A stretch of 49,733 bases of DNA from Bradyrhizobium tropiciagri (GCF_018130505.1 NZ_JAFCKH010000020.1:1-49733), one strand, 5' to 3'; counted from the stretch's first letter, positions 32,430 through 42,300 are shown. Notes: a model not told the origin generated them from the letters alone. Numbers and translations are program-made.

Positions 32430-34055
32430 ATGAGTAGCGGTCGCGTTTGGGGTAGCGCGGAACGTGGTCTTTTCGCCTTGAGCCTGGTGGCTCTTGGGGC
32501 CGGGCTTGCCTTTTTCCCATCCGCTGACCGCGCAAGGGCGGCAGACCGGCGGGCTTCCGGCGGCGGCGTGTTCGTCAGCGACATGAGCGACGTCCAGCGC
32601 GTCAAGTTGACCGTCAACAAGTCGCGCACCTTCCGGGTCGATACCGCTTTTTCGACGATCGTGGCGGGCTCGCCCGAGATCGTCGACGTGAAGTCGCTGA
32701 GCGACCACCTGATCTACATCCAGGGCAAGCAGACCGGCACCACCAACGTCATCCTGTTCGACAGCTCGATGAAGCAGATCGGCATTCTCGACGTCGAGGT
32801 CGGGATCGACACCGGCAATCTGCAGCAGAATATCCGCAACAGCACCGGCGGCCAGGGCATTCGTGTTTCGTCCTCCGAAGGCCAGGTGGTGCTGAGCGGG
32901 ACGGCTGCCGACGCCGTCACCGCCGAGCGCGCGATGGCGATCGCCAGCAGCACCGTTTCGAAAGGGGCGGTCGTCGTCAATGCGATGAGCGTCGCGGCGC
33001 CCCAACAGGTGATGCTCGAAGTGCGCTTCCTCGAGGTCAACCGGCAGGCCGGACGCAACCTAGGTGTTAACCTCTATGCCGCGAACGCCAATGGCACCAA
33101 TGTCGGGAACACGGGCTTCGGCGCGGCCACGGCAATCCGAGAGCCAATTGGTGGCATCAATAGTAATGGACCCGTCGGCGCTCCACCGACGGGGAGCCTC
33201 CCAATACTCGGTACGATAGGAACGCTCGTTGGCGCCTCCGGTGTATCTCCGACCCCGTTCGGAAGTCTGTTGACCAGTATCGTCAGAACCAGCAACGGGG
33301 GGTCGGTCGATCTGCTGATTACGGCGTTGGAGCAAAAGGGACTGGCTCGCCGGCTGGCCGAGCCAAATTTGACGACGCTGTCGGGAGATGCAGCCCGCTT
33401 CCTGGCCGGCGGTGAATTTCCGGTGCCAGTCCCGTCTACGACATCGGGCAACTTTCCCACCATATCGATCGAATACAAGAAGTTCGGCGTCGAGCTCGCC
33501 TTTGTCCCTACCGTGCTCTCGCGCGGCGTGATCAATCTTCGGGTCGAGCCGTCGGTGAGCGAGCTTGATTTTGCAAACGCAGTGTCGATTCAGGGAACAC
33601 AGGTTCCTGCGCTGACCCGCCGTGACGCACGCACCACGGTCGAGCTGCGCGACGGCCAGAGCTTCGCGATCGCCGGCCTGCTGCAGACTCGCAACCGGCA
33701 GGACGTTTCGCAGCTGCCCTGGATCGGCTCGGTGCCGGTGATCGGCACCTTGTTCAGCAGCAAGTCCTACCAGCAGGAAGAAACCGACCTCGTCATCATC
33801 GTGACGCCGCGCCTGGTGGCGCCGGCGGCGCCCGGCCAGCAGTTGGCTTCGCCGCTCGACTCCCGCCTGCCGGCCAACGACGTCGACTTCTTCCTCAACG
33901 GCCAGATGGAAGTCCGCAAGCGTTACGACGACTACGTCAACTCCGGCGGCGACGTGAAGGGGCCCTATGGCCACATCATCGCGCCGAATGCGATCGTGCC
34001 TGCTCCGCCACCGGCCGTTGGTGCGAACCAGCCGGTCGTGAAAACCCTGAACTGA
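32430..34055 (+). CDS. cpaC: CpaC/RcpA outer-membrane secretin
   Basis: 541 residues from the ATG at 32430 with GGAGGGGA 5 bases before. A signal peptide runs to about residue 38 (ADRARA). The pilus N-terminal domain follows (KSRTFRVDTAFSTIVAGSPE, IYIQGKQTGTTNVILFD), then a BON-like domain (IRVSSSEGQVVLSGTAADA), then the secretin core: VMLEVRFLEVNRQAGRNLG, ALEQKGLARRLAEPNLTTLS, GGEFPVPVP, VELRDGQSFAIAGLLQTR and LVIIVTPRLVAPA. It forms the gated ring through which the Flp pilus leaves the cell. It lies 3.7 kb from the first tad block, with GT-C-type genes between, instead of next to cpaB. Confidence 0.95.
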   Translation: MSSGRVWGSAERGLFALSLVALGAGLAFFPSADRARAADRRASGGGVFVSDMSDVQRVKLTVNKSRTFRVDTAFSTIVAGSPEIVDVKSLSDHLIYIQGKQTGTTNVILFDSSMKQIGILDVEVGIDTGNLQQNIRNSTGGQGIRVSSSEGQVVLSGTAADAVTAERAMAIASSTVSKGAVVVNAMSVAAPQQVMLEVRFLEVNRQAGRNLGVNLYAANANGTNVGNTGFGAATAIREPIGGINSNGPVGAPPTGSLPILGTIGTLVGASGVSPTPFGSLLTSIVRTSNGGSVDLLITALEQKGLARRLAEPNLTTLSGDAARFLAGGEFPVPVPSTTSGNFPTISIEYKKFGVELAFVPTVLSRGVINLRVEPSVSELDFANAVSIQGTQVPALTRRDARTTVELRDGQSFAIAGLLQTRNRQDVSQLPWIGSVPVIGTLFSSKSYQQEETDLVIIVTPRLVAPAAPGQQLASPLDSRLPANDVDFFLNGQMEVRKRYDDYVNSGGDVKGPYGHIIAPNAIVPAPPPAVGANQPVVKTLN

Positions 34056-34066
34056 GGAGGCGAGCG

Positions 34067-34465
34067 ATGACCATCAGGTATCTGGCTCTGCTCGCACCGC
34101 TCCTGCTCGGGGGATGCTACGGCGTCTTCGGTCATGACGAGATGGACCGTTATGTCCAGCGTTCCGAGACCATCACGATGAGCGCGGGCAACGCCAAGGA
34201 AGTCAACGCCGCCACCCACACGATCAATCCGTGGCCGCGGTACGTCGGTGACCGCCGGATCGCCTATGATGCACGGCGTGTCGGCCCTGCCGTGACACGC
34301 TATGGCACTCAGCAACGTCCGCTGGACCAGCTTCCGAACATGGGCAATCCGACGGAAGCGATGGGCCAGCCGCCTCCGCTTACTTCGACCGTCAACGTGA
34401 ATGGCTTGCCGCAGGGAACAGCTTCGGGTGTATCGGTGCCGGTCGGCGGAGCGGGGAGCAGGTAG
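34067..34465 (+). CDS. Small lipoprotein of the Tad locus
   Basis: 132 residues with a GAGGAGGCGA ribosome site 11 bp after cpaC. The signal peptide ends in the lipobox LLGGC (Cys17). The mature part is polar and Pro/Asn-rich (RSETITMSAGNAKEVNAATH, then INPWPRYVGDRRIAYD) with no family I recognise. It occupies the place where cpaD commonly lies, and no cpaD is found elsewhere in the window, so it may act as a secretin-associated lipoprotein. It is much shorter than CpaD and shows no clear similarity to it. Confidence 0.78.
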   Translation: MTIRYLALLAPLLLGGCYGVFGHDEMDRYVQRSETITMSAGNAKEVNAATHTINPWPRYVGDRRIAYDARRVGPAVTRYGTQQRPLDQLPNMGNPTEAMGQPPPLTSTVNVNGLPQGTASGVSVPVGGAGSR

Positions 34466-34548
34466 CGTTCTTTGGTTAAATTAGATTAGTGATGTTATTT
34501 TATGTTTCGGTGCAGTGAGTCCGCTGGGCCGCGCGAGGGACAAAGACG

Positions 34549-35085
34549 ATGCGGCGTATATTTCTGATGCTGGCCTGCTGCTGGTTGGGGACCGGCCTGG
34601 CGGCATGTGACTATACGACGAGGGAGGCTGCGATCGTCGCCCCGGTGGATCCGCCGGGCGGGGACCCCGTGCAAGAGCCGACCGACGTCAAGTATTATCC
34701 GTCGGACGAGCCGGTGCGGCTTGGTCTCGAGCATTTCAACCGCGGCAACTACGGAATGGCGCAGCGCTATTTCAAGGACGCGGTCGAGAAATCGCCGAAG
34801 GACGTGACGGCGTGGGTCGGGCTCGCCGCCAGCTATGACCGGATCCGCCGCTTCGATCTGGCGGACCAAGCCTATGCGCAAGCGATCCGGATTGGCGGCA
34901 AGACCGTCCAGGTGCTGAACGACCAGGGATATTCGTACATGCTACGCGGCAATCTGAACGGGGCGCGGCGCAAGTTCGAGGAGGCTTACTCGCTCGATCC
35001 GGGCAATCCGGTGATCGCCAATAACCTCGAGCTGCTCAACGGCAGCCGGAAGTTCATCGAGCGGCCGCCGAACAATCAGCCGTAA
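34549..35085 (+). CDS. tadD: TadD-like TPR lipoprotein
   Basis: 178 residues. The lipoprotein signal ends in GLAAC (Cys20). Tetratricopeptide repeats span about 58-165 (RLGLEHFNRGNYGMAQRYFK, VTAWVGLAASYDRIRRFDLA, LNDQGYSYMLRGNLNGARRK, FEEAYSLDPGNPVIANNLEL). This is the architecture of TadD, a pilotin-like helper for secretin assembly. It closes the second tad block. Confidence 0.88.
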   Translation: MRRIFLMLACCWLGTGLAACDYTTREAAIVAPVDPPGGDPVQEPTDVKYYPSDEPVRLGLEHFNRGNYGMAQRYFKDAVEKSPKDVTAWVGLAASYDRIRRFDLADQAYAQAIRIGGKTVQVLNDQGYSYMLRGNLNGARRKFEEAYSLDPGNPVIANNLELLNGSRKFIERPPNNQP

Positions 35086-35414
35086 CGCGCCGTCGACGCT
35101 GCGCGGCCAGGCAGGAGCATCAAGACGAGCTAAATGGTTTAGACCTAAGACGAGCCATTCGTTTCATGACGCATGGCTCGTTTCTTGAGTCGCCTTTTCA
35201 AGCTGCAATTCCAGACCGTGTGTGCTGTTTGCGGCCGCGCGTGGCACCGAGCTCGCTGTGTAGGCCCTGCAATACGCGCCGAACTCCGAGCTGCTTTGGC
35301 TCATCAATCTCAAGATCTTCGGCATCTTCCAGCGGAGCCATGTGTTGCTCAGCGAGTTCGTGGCGATCGTCCAGGGTAGGCATCGGATCTGCACAACTCG
35401 ATAGGTAAGCGGAG
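35086..35414. other. 329-bp gap with a possible gene remnant
   Basis: No intact gene. On the plus strand the frame through 35219-35404 reads like protein (LFAAARGTELAV, stop TAG at 35261, then ALQYAPNSELLWLINLKIFG and SHVLLSEFVAIVQG, stop at 35402). The TAG is one base from CAG and no start codon is present, so this may be a decayed fragment of an unidentified gene. Confidence 0.35.
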
Positions 35415-36926
35415 ATGAACGCGAAGCGATCGGCGGAATGGACAGCAGTATTCGACCTGCGTGCGGGCTATTTCGCGCTACTCGCGCTGATGACGCTGCC
35501 AGTGCTATTCCCGATCCCTCGCACGGCCGACCTCGTCAATCACTGGGCTCGGCTGACCGTTCTTGCTATGCCGGCGTCCGATCCGCTCAACACCTTTTAC
35601 CGTGTCGAATGGGGCGTGATTCCAAATCTTGGGATCGATCTCATCTATATGGCATTGGCGCCGGCTTTGAGTGTCGAGACCATCGTACGGCTCACATTCA
35701 CACTGTCGTTCTGGCTCCCGGCAGTCGGCGTTTGGTTTTTGCATGGCACATGGGCGCAGAAGCCGTCGCCAACGATCCTCATCGCACCAGTGCTCAGCTA
35801 CAACCTCGTTACAACGGTGGGGCTCGTAAACTATGGGATCGGCATCGGCGTTGCTCTGATTGCACTCGCTTGGTGGGCAGCAAACGAGCGCCGACGGATT
35901 GTGCGCGATCTCTTGATCCTCAACGCGGCCGCTGTCGCGATGTTCTTCTGCCATTTACTGGCGCTCGCGGGTTTTTGTGTCATTTTCGGGCTTTTAGAGG
36001 CGACGCCGCACCGCGGAGAGTTGTTCAGGACGACATTCGTGCGCGCTCTGCTGTCACCGCTTTACGTCGCTGTTGCGCTGGTGCTGATCTGGTTCATGCC
36101 GCCAATGCAGAGCGGTTATCAACTAGAGGGGCAAAAATCCTGGATGCTCGTAGCGCCTTTCTTTAGCGGCCTCTCGTACGATATCCCATGGGGTGCCGGA
36201 ATGGCGGCGATGATCCTGGCACTGTTTGCCACGCGCCTTGTTGTTGTCGCCAAACCGGCACGGTACGCCGTCTTCGGCTTCGTCATCTTGGCCGTTTTCG
36301 CGCCTTCGTCGATCGGCACGGCTAACTTTGTAGATGCTCGTCTGGTCGAGCTTTGGGTCTGCCTAGCGCTCAGCGCGACCGTCGTGCGTGTCCCTGAGCC
36401 CAGGCATCTGACCGCCGTCATCTCAGCTGCGGCCGTCGCGTTCGCCTGTATACGGCTCGCGGTGATAATTCCGGCATGGAGGTCATATAACGAGGATGTC
36501 GCCGAAATGAGGACGGCGTTCTCCGCCGTTCCACTCGGTTCGAGTGTCCTCGCCGTGACGCCACCCAATTGTCGTGATCCGGACATCGACTTCGAATACA
36601 ATCTGTCGACCTTCGTGGTCATCGATCGTCGTGCGCAAGTTAACACCTTGTTCGCTGGACAGGGCCTGCAGCCGTTGCGCGCGCGGGACCCAGCGATCGC
36701 GGCCGCACCCCAGACGATTGCGAAGTCCGAATGGCTGATGGAAACCGCACAGTCGAAAGCTGATTTGCTGGCGTTGGGGGCCGGCGTCATCGCTCATTGG
36801 CGCGATCATTTCAACGTCGTCGTCGATATTCACGGTACTTGCCAAAGCGCTGTTACCGCGCCGGGCCTCGAACGTGTCGCGAGTTCCAGGATTGCAGACG
36901 TCTACATCGCGAGCCGACCGCGCTGA
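35415..36926 (+). CDS. Polytopic membrane protein, GT-C-like, unknown function
   Basis: 503 residues with about ten hydrophobic segments up to residue 360 and a soluble C-terminal domain (about 365-503). The first external loop has PIPRTADLVNHWARLTVLAM; Asp39 and His42 are possible active-site residues by analogy with GT-C proteins. VLSYNLVTTVGLVNYGIGIG follows in the fourth segment. The C-terminal domain has two cysteines (PPNCRDPD, HGTCQSA). The layout is like that of the protein at 17834, but sequence motifs are not shared. The ribosome site (AGCGGAG) touches the ATG, so a slightly later start is possible. No family assigned. Confidence 0.65.
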   Translation: MNAKRSAEWTAVFDLRAGYFALLALMTLPVLFPIPRTADLVNHWARLTVLAMPASDPLNTFYRVEWGVIPNLGIDLIYMALAPALSVETIVRLTFTLSFWLPAVGVWFLHGTWAQKPSPTILIAPVLSYNLVTTVGLVNYGIGIGVALIALAWWAANERRRIVRDLLILNAAAVAMFFCHLLALAGFCVIFGLLEATPHRGELFRTTFVRALLSPLYVAVALVLIWFMPPMQSGYQLEGQKSWMLVAPFFSGLSYDIPWGAGMAAMILALFATRLVVVAKPARYAVFGFVILAVFAPSSIGTANFVDARLVELWVCLALSATVVRVPEPRHLTAVISAAAVAFACIRLAVIIPAWRSYNEDVAEMRTAFSAVPLGSSVLAVTPPNCRDPDIDFEYNLSTFVVIDRRAQVNTLFAGQGLQPLRARDPAIAAAPQTIAKSEWLMETAQSKADLLALGAGVIAHWRDHFNVVVDIHGTCQSAVTAPGLERVASSRIADVYIASRPR

Positions 36927-37021
36927 CCTTCCCTTGACGGTGAAGTCAGGAACAGCGTCCTGTTGCTGGGCGGTATTTCTCCCAGGCCAGGACGGGGACG
37001 AATGCTTGGGAAGATCTTGTG

Positions 37022-38053
37022 CTAGCTGACCGGCTTCCTTGGTGCTAGCGCCTCATACACCGCCGGGACGGCCCATGGCAGCCCGAGCATGAGTAATGGC
37101 GTATACAGTGCTCCCCAATAGAAATTGAAGGGCTTTCCGGCCACGGCAAAGATGCAGAGATACGCCGCTACCGTAGTCGCCGCCCTTAGACCTTGGCGCC
37201 ACGCGAAGAGACCCATCAGCGCGGCCGGCAGAAGTATCGCCGTTATCAATAGCGGCGTCAGATCCAGAAGGCCGTTAAAGTGAGCCGTCTCAAGGACGAA
37301 TCTCATCCCGCCAAACCTCATCCAACCGTCGGGATAGGATATCTCGTGTGGCCCTAATTGTTGCATGATCTTGAACCGGTGCCACTCGAAGTACACGCAA
37401 TAGGCCAAGAGACCGATTGTCCAGCCGGCAAGTTCTCGACGGTTCTTACGGTAGACGGCGAAAGCGATGCAGATCAGGATATAGGGGGCGGTGAGTTCGC
37501 GAACGAAGAGCGCCGCCAATGCTGCCAGCAGACCGGCAACCCATCGATCGTTTCCATAGCTGACTATCGAAAATAAAATCAGTAATCCAGCCACAACTTC
37601 AGTCAACACGACGCCGTGGGGGCCGGCAATGAGCGCAATACTGGGAAGGATGCCGAGTACCGCAGCTAGCGCAAGAAAAGAGTTTCCGCTTTTGCGGACC
37701 ATTCCATATGCGAGAAATAGCGACACTAATGCCACCCCCATTAGCAGAGCTTGTGCCCACGCGATGGATGGGAAAAGTGCCAGCAATTCGAGCCACGCCG
37801 GCGTCCGCCAGTTGAATACCGACGTCGTGCCATAGCTATGGGCAAGAAGCGTGTCATGGACAGCTCTATAATATCCGGAGCCGCCACGCATGAGCGTTAA
37901 GATATCAAGGTAGGCGTTTACGTCACTATACCGACCACCGATGCGTTCTGGTGGTGCGGTCTCGGCAAGAATGAAGAAAGCGAAAGCCGAGACCGCGAAG
38001 GCCGAAATTATAGCCGCACCGAGCCACCGCGGCATTACCGCAAAACGCGTCAA
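37022..38053 (-). CDS. Polytopic GT-C-like membrane protein (copy B)
   Basis: 343 residues from a TTG at 38053. That start is chosen because AGGGGGG stands 5 bases before it and the product then begins LTRFAVMPRW, matching MTRLAGLQRR of copy A at 30832; the frame is open 32 codons further to a GTG at 38149. Shared motifs with copy A in the same order: SDVNAYLDILTLMRGGSGYY, VFNWRTPAWLELLALFPSIA, IVSYGNDRWVAG, FVRELTAPYILI, PDGWMRFGGMRFVLETAHFN and YWGALYTPLLMLGLPW. The first loop has one Asp where copy A has two. It lies downstream of a DUF5658-like gene on the same strand. GT-C fold and sugar transfer are inferences. Confidence 0.72.
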   Translation of the reverse strand: MTRFAVMPRWLGAAIISAFAVSAFAFFILAETAPPERIGGRYSDVNAYLDILTLMRGGSGYYRAVHDTLLAHSYGTTSVFNWRTPAWLELLALFPSIAWAQALLMGVALVSLFLAYGMVRKSGNSFLALAAVLGILPSIALIAGPHGVVLTEVVAGLLILFSIVSYGNDRWVAGLLAALAALFVRELTAPYILICIAFAVYRKNRRELAGWTIGLLAYCVYFEWHRFKIMQQLGPHEISYPDGWMRFGGMRFVLETAHFNGLLDLTPLLITAILLPAALMGLFAWRQGLRAATTVAAYLCIFAVAGKPFNFYWGALYTPLLMLGLPWAVPAVYEALAPRKPVS

Positions 38054-38361
38054 CCGTTCCCCCCTGGTAGCCGCAAGTGAGATTACCTTCGATCTATCCC
38101 GTCTTCTAGCCTGTCGGAAGAGCCGAGTTAATGCGGCGAGATCCTGCACACCGAGAATTTGCTTGAGGGCCTATCGCACGACAAAACAAGTCTACGGGGT
38201 AGGGCCAGACGACCATCTCAAGATGGTCCACCCGGCTACGAACGCCAATGGGACATCTCCGCTCATTCTTGCGGCACCGTGCCGAAGTCCTCGTGAGGAA
38301 CAACGGGCCGCCGTGCATAAAGGATGAAAACGAGACTAATCGCTCCATCGAGCGTGGCGGG
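38054..38361. other. 308-bp spacer between copy B of the GT-C-like gene and its DUF5658-like neighbour
   Basis: No gene is seen. The first 96 bases are an in-frame open extension of the downstream gene, judged non-coding because copy A lacks it and the TTG at 38053 has the ribosome site. Confidence 0.4.
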
Positions 38362-38799
38362 TCAGCTCTTTCCAGCGATAATGAGCAAGTTGTTGAGGAC
38401 AGGCGTACAGCAGAACGCTACTACCAGAGCGATGTTGTAAGGATTGTTACTGCGCCAAAGCAACCACATCATGAGATAAGTCAAGCCGAGCTTTGGAATG
38501 AGCCACCAAGGACCAAGCCATGTTTGTGCAATGTGCATAAACGGGTTCAGTTCACCGAGGCCGAGATTGAGGATTGTGTTAGTGGTGAAGAGATCGGCGA
38601 GGCCCAAAAGCAAAACGGAAAGAACCAGGAGTGTCTTGGCCAGGTAACCCGGACCCAAGATAATCTCGTAAGCGAATGCTGCGCCCTCGGGGTCATTCTG
38701 CTTAAGCCACGGCTGCGCGGCCGCGCTGGTTGCAAAGACCTTCAGGTGCTGAGGGTCGCCAACGTTCTTCCTTGTGTCTGTGTAGATCCAGATTTTCAT
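38362..38799 (-). CDS. DUF5658-like membrane protein with N-terminal extension (copy B)
   Basis: 145 residues. The last 95 match copy A at 30367-30654: LVLSVLLLGLADLFTTNTIL, then LGLGELNPFMHIAQTWLG, PWWLIPKLGLTYLM and PYNIALVVAFCCTPVLNNLL. The first 50 residues are extra (KIWIYTDTRKNVGDPQHLKV, then AAAQPWLKQNDPEGAAF) and look like a small soluble domain on the cytoplasmic side. In copy A the GT-C-like partner is divergent; here it is downstream on the same strand, so the pair has been rearranged after duplication. Confidence 0.72.
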   Translation of the reverse strand: MKIWIYTDTRKNVGDPQHLKVFATSAAAQPWLKQNDPEGAAFAYEIILGPGYLAKTLLVLSVLLLGLADLFTTNTILNLGLGELNPFMHIAQTWLGPWWLIPKLGLTYLMMWLLWRSNNPYNIALVVAFCCTPVLNNLLIIAGKS

Positions 38800-39063
38800 A
38801 TTACCATCTCAAATATGTACTGACTTGATAATGGCGATCGCTTCGGAAACTCAACCAAAGGATCATAACTTACGTGGCGGTCAACGCAAATCGCAAGCTC
38901 TACAACGAAGGCAGGCGCCGCATTTTGGCCAGGCGAAAGGGCCTCTCTTTCCGAACTGGGCTGGCTACGACGCTTTCCGATCACCAAAGCCTACTTGCAG
39001 CGGATCGCCGAAGTTGCCTCATGAGCGCAACAGAACGCATCGCGCCGGTTCGGAATTAGCCGT

Positions 39064-39348
39064 TCATTGCGTAGAAGCATCCGATCCAGGTCCGGAGGGA
39101 GTGGATCTTCTACCGACGGTAGCAAGCCGCTTATGAATGGGACTTGCCGCCCATAGTTCTTGCGCCATTCGCAATGGCTCGATCTGCAGGTTCGCCCATC
39201 AAGACCGTTCATTACCCTGCCGATGCAGCTCCTGGTGATGGGCGCGGCACAGCGGGACCGTGTACTCGTCACTGACCTTGCGGCCGCGTGCCATGGGCTC
39301 GGCGAATTTCAAATGATGAGCATCGCACGGGCTCTGCCCAGCTCTTTT
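39064..39348 (-). pseudogene. Remnant of a rhizobial-type HNH protein C-terminus
   Basis: On the minus strand the frame reads SPCDAHHLKFAEPMARGRKV, then SDEYTVPLCRAHHQELHRQG and NERS, then TGA (39199-39201), then WANLQIEPLRMAQELW and on to a second stop at 39064-39066. The HHLKFA...VSDEYTVPLCRAHHQELHR pattern with paired histidines is the C-terminal HNH-like element of a protein common in rhizobia, where the sequence after it runs WW; the TGA is one base from TGG, so a nonsense change is likely. The upstream part of the gene is missing: from 39359 the protease gene occupies the strand. No start codon or intact domain remains. Confidence 0.6.
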
Positions 39349-39358
39349 CCCAGCCCGC

Positions 39359-42300
39359 TTACACGATATGCAGCCCGCTGACGGACGCGGCAATGATGTG
39401 AGCGTGCGCGAGGCTGCCGTTATCCCAGATCGACACCGCGCCGGTGTTGCTGTTCTGCCAAAGAATATCGGCACGGCCGTTGCCGTCGAAGTCGCCGGTA
39501 CCGGCGGAATGCCAGCCGCCCGAGAGGGTGCCGACAGGCGCGATGAGATTGGCGCCGGCGATATCACCGTTGCTCCAGATCGACGCCCGGCCGGTGTTGC
39601 TGTTGACCCACAGAATGTCGCTCCGGCCGTTGTCGTCGAAGTCGCCGGTTCCGGCGAAGTGCCAGCCTTCGGAGATCGCACCGACGGGCGCGGTAAGGTG
39701 AGCGCCGGAGATTTCGCCGTTGCTCCAGATCGATACCCGGCCGGTGTTGTCGTTGACCCAAAGGATGTCGCTCTTGTTGTTGCCGTCGAAGTCGCCGGTG
39801 CCGGCGAAGTGCCAGCCGTCGGAGATGGCGCCGACGGGAGCGACGAGGTGGGCGGCGGCCAAATTGCCATTGTCCCAGATCGACACCCGGCCGGTGGTGT
39901 CGTTGACCCAGAGAATGTCGCTCTTGCCGTTGCCGTCGAAATCTCCGGTGCCGGCAAAATGCCAGCCGCCCGAGATGGTGCCGACAGGAGCGATCAGGTG
40001 TGCTCCGGCGATATCGCCATTATCCCAGATCGACACCCGGCCGGTGGTGTCGTTGACCCAGAGAATGTCGCTCTTGCCGTTGCCGTCGAAATCGCCGGTA
40101 CCTGCGAGATGCCAGCCGCTGGAGGCGACGCTGGAAGACGCGATCTGTTGCGCGCCGGCGGGTGCGCCGTCATCCCAGCGCGTCGCCGTGCCATTGTCAC
40201 CCAGCAGGACAATGTCGCTCTTGCCGTCGCCGTTGAAATCGTGCTGGGTCGCGCCCGCGATGTCGGCGGCCTGTGCCGGCGTGGGTTGAGACAAATCAAT
40301 CTGCTGGGACACCGTATGTCCGGCCAGATCGTGGATCGACACATAGACGATCCCGGTCGCCGACGCGTCGCTCGAAAAGATCTCTGCCGTTGTCGCGCTG
40401 GTCTGCGTGATCGAGAAAGCGCCTGAATAGGGCGATCCGTCGGCATTGACCAGGCTGAATGTCAGCTGATCGCCAACCACCAGATTGGGATCCGTCGCCG
40501 TGATCGTCGCGACCGGCGAGAAGCTCTGCGCGGCGACCCCAATACCATGCTGGGCAGTCGAGGCCACGACGGACGCGATGCTCGGAGCCGATCCGGTCAA
40601 GAGCTCGCTCTGGGAAAGCCGCACGTCGACTTGCGATCCGGATCCGAGAAACTTGAACAGTTCGACCCCGGTCACGGTGTCGACGTCGGACGATCCGTGG
40701 TGCGAGATGCGGTACGACCCGCTCGCGGAATCGAAGCTGATGTCGTAATCGGACCAGGCGTCCGCATAGACGGCCGTGTCGACGCCGTCACCGCCGTCGA
40801 TGGTGTTCGAGCCGGTGCCGCCGTTCAGCGTGTCATTGCCGGCCCCGCCAAGCAGGATGTCGTCGCCCGCGCCACCCGAGATAACATCATCGCCGAAATC
40901 GCCGACCAGCTTGTTGGCTGCCGAGGAACCGGTCAGAACGTCGTTGTACATGGTACCGATGACGTTCTCGAAATCGCCGTCGAGTACAATCGCGGTGTTC
41001 TGGAAGGAGCTCGCGGTCGCTCCCGACAGGTCGAGAACGACGGCCTGATCGCCCGCGGCGAAATTGAGCGTGTCGTTGCCGCCGTCGGTATCGACCGCGT
41101 GCATGCGGGACGCATCGGCGAGGGCCAGCGAGGCGTAGCTCGATGTGTAGTAGTACGTGTCGTCGGCGGTGCGAGCGTCGCCATAGACGTGGACGTCCGC
41201 CTGATCGATGGTGAAGGTATCGGTCGGCGTCGCATGGGAGAACTGCAGCGTCCAGGTCCCGTAGGGATTTTCACCCATGAACTGGACGGAGCCGAAGGTG
41301 AAGCTCAGATAGGTCTTGCTGCCGACCTGGGTCAGGTTCTCGACCAGTTCGGAAACGGTGCCGTCGGGCGAGATCAGATCGATCTGCAGATCCTTCAGAT
41401 CGATGTCGCTGATCGCAAGGTCGATATCGACGTAGCCGATCGAGAACTTTGCGAGTGAGGCGTCGGCCGGCGTCAGCGTGAAGGAGAGGGATGAGTGGTT
41501 CGGGTCGAGGTCGCCGGTCGGGGCAAAGGAGAAGTCCAGTTGCTTCTCGTTGGCGAAGGTCGAGGTGTATGACCAGTTGCGCGCGAGCGCCACGGCGGCG
41601 CTGGCGTTGAGCATGCCGAAGCCGCCGTTGCGGTCGAACATCAGCCCGCCACCATTAAATCCGTCGAAACCATTCGCTGCCGAATGACCGTCGAGCCGGG
41701 AGGTCGCGCTGATCGCCAGGATTTCCTGCACGTCGCGGTAGCCGAGCTCGGGATTGGCGGCGAGCATCAGGGCGACCGCGCTGGAGACCAGCGGAGCTGC
41801 GCCCGACGTGCCCGAGAAGTAGGCGGTGTTGGTGCTGCCGGGCGCGGTGCCGTCGTCAACCACAAGACCAAGGCCGGGTGCCGTCAGCAAAACCGTGGTG
41901 CCGGGATTGGAAAATACCGCAGGCGTACCGTTCTGATCGTGCGCACCGACGGTGATCGTGAACCTTGAATTGGTGAAGTTGTGGAAGTTGGCGTCGTCGC
42001 CGACATTGCCGCTGGCGGTCTGGATTTTGCCGTTCCCGGCCGCGAACACCATGACGGTACCGAGACCGTCACGGCCGTTGGCGACATCGGCCTGCAGGGC
42101 AGCTGCGGTGGAAGCAAACTGGCTGGAATGGAAATCATCCGCAAAGGACGCGGTAAAGGCCCAGCTGTTGTTGCTGACGTCGTAATTCTGCTGATGCGCA
42201 ATCAGTTCATCCAGCTCGCTGGGATCGTAAAGCACGCCGAAGCGCATGTAGCTGCCGGTAATGGTGGCGCCTTGCGCCGCGCCGACCGCTCCGAGACTGT

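Noticed and set aside
39199-39957. Intact HNH-containing gene overlapping the protease C-terminus
   Set aside because: Only the last 43 codons resemble an HNH protein; the upstream part is an out-of-frame reading of the FG-GAP repeats of the protease.
39369-40118. Regular 150-bp repeats considered as a CRISPR or satellite array
   Set aside because: The repeats are continuous coding sequence in frame with the protease, without unique spacers.
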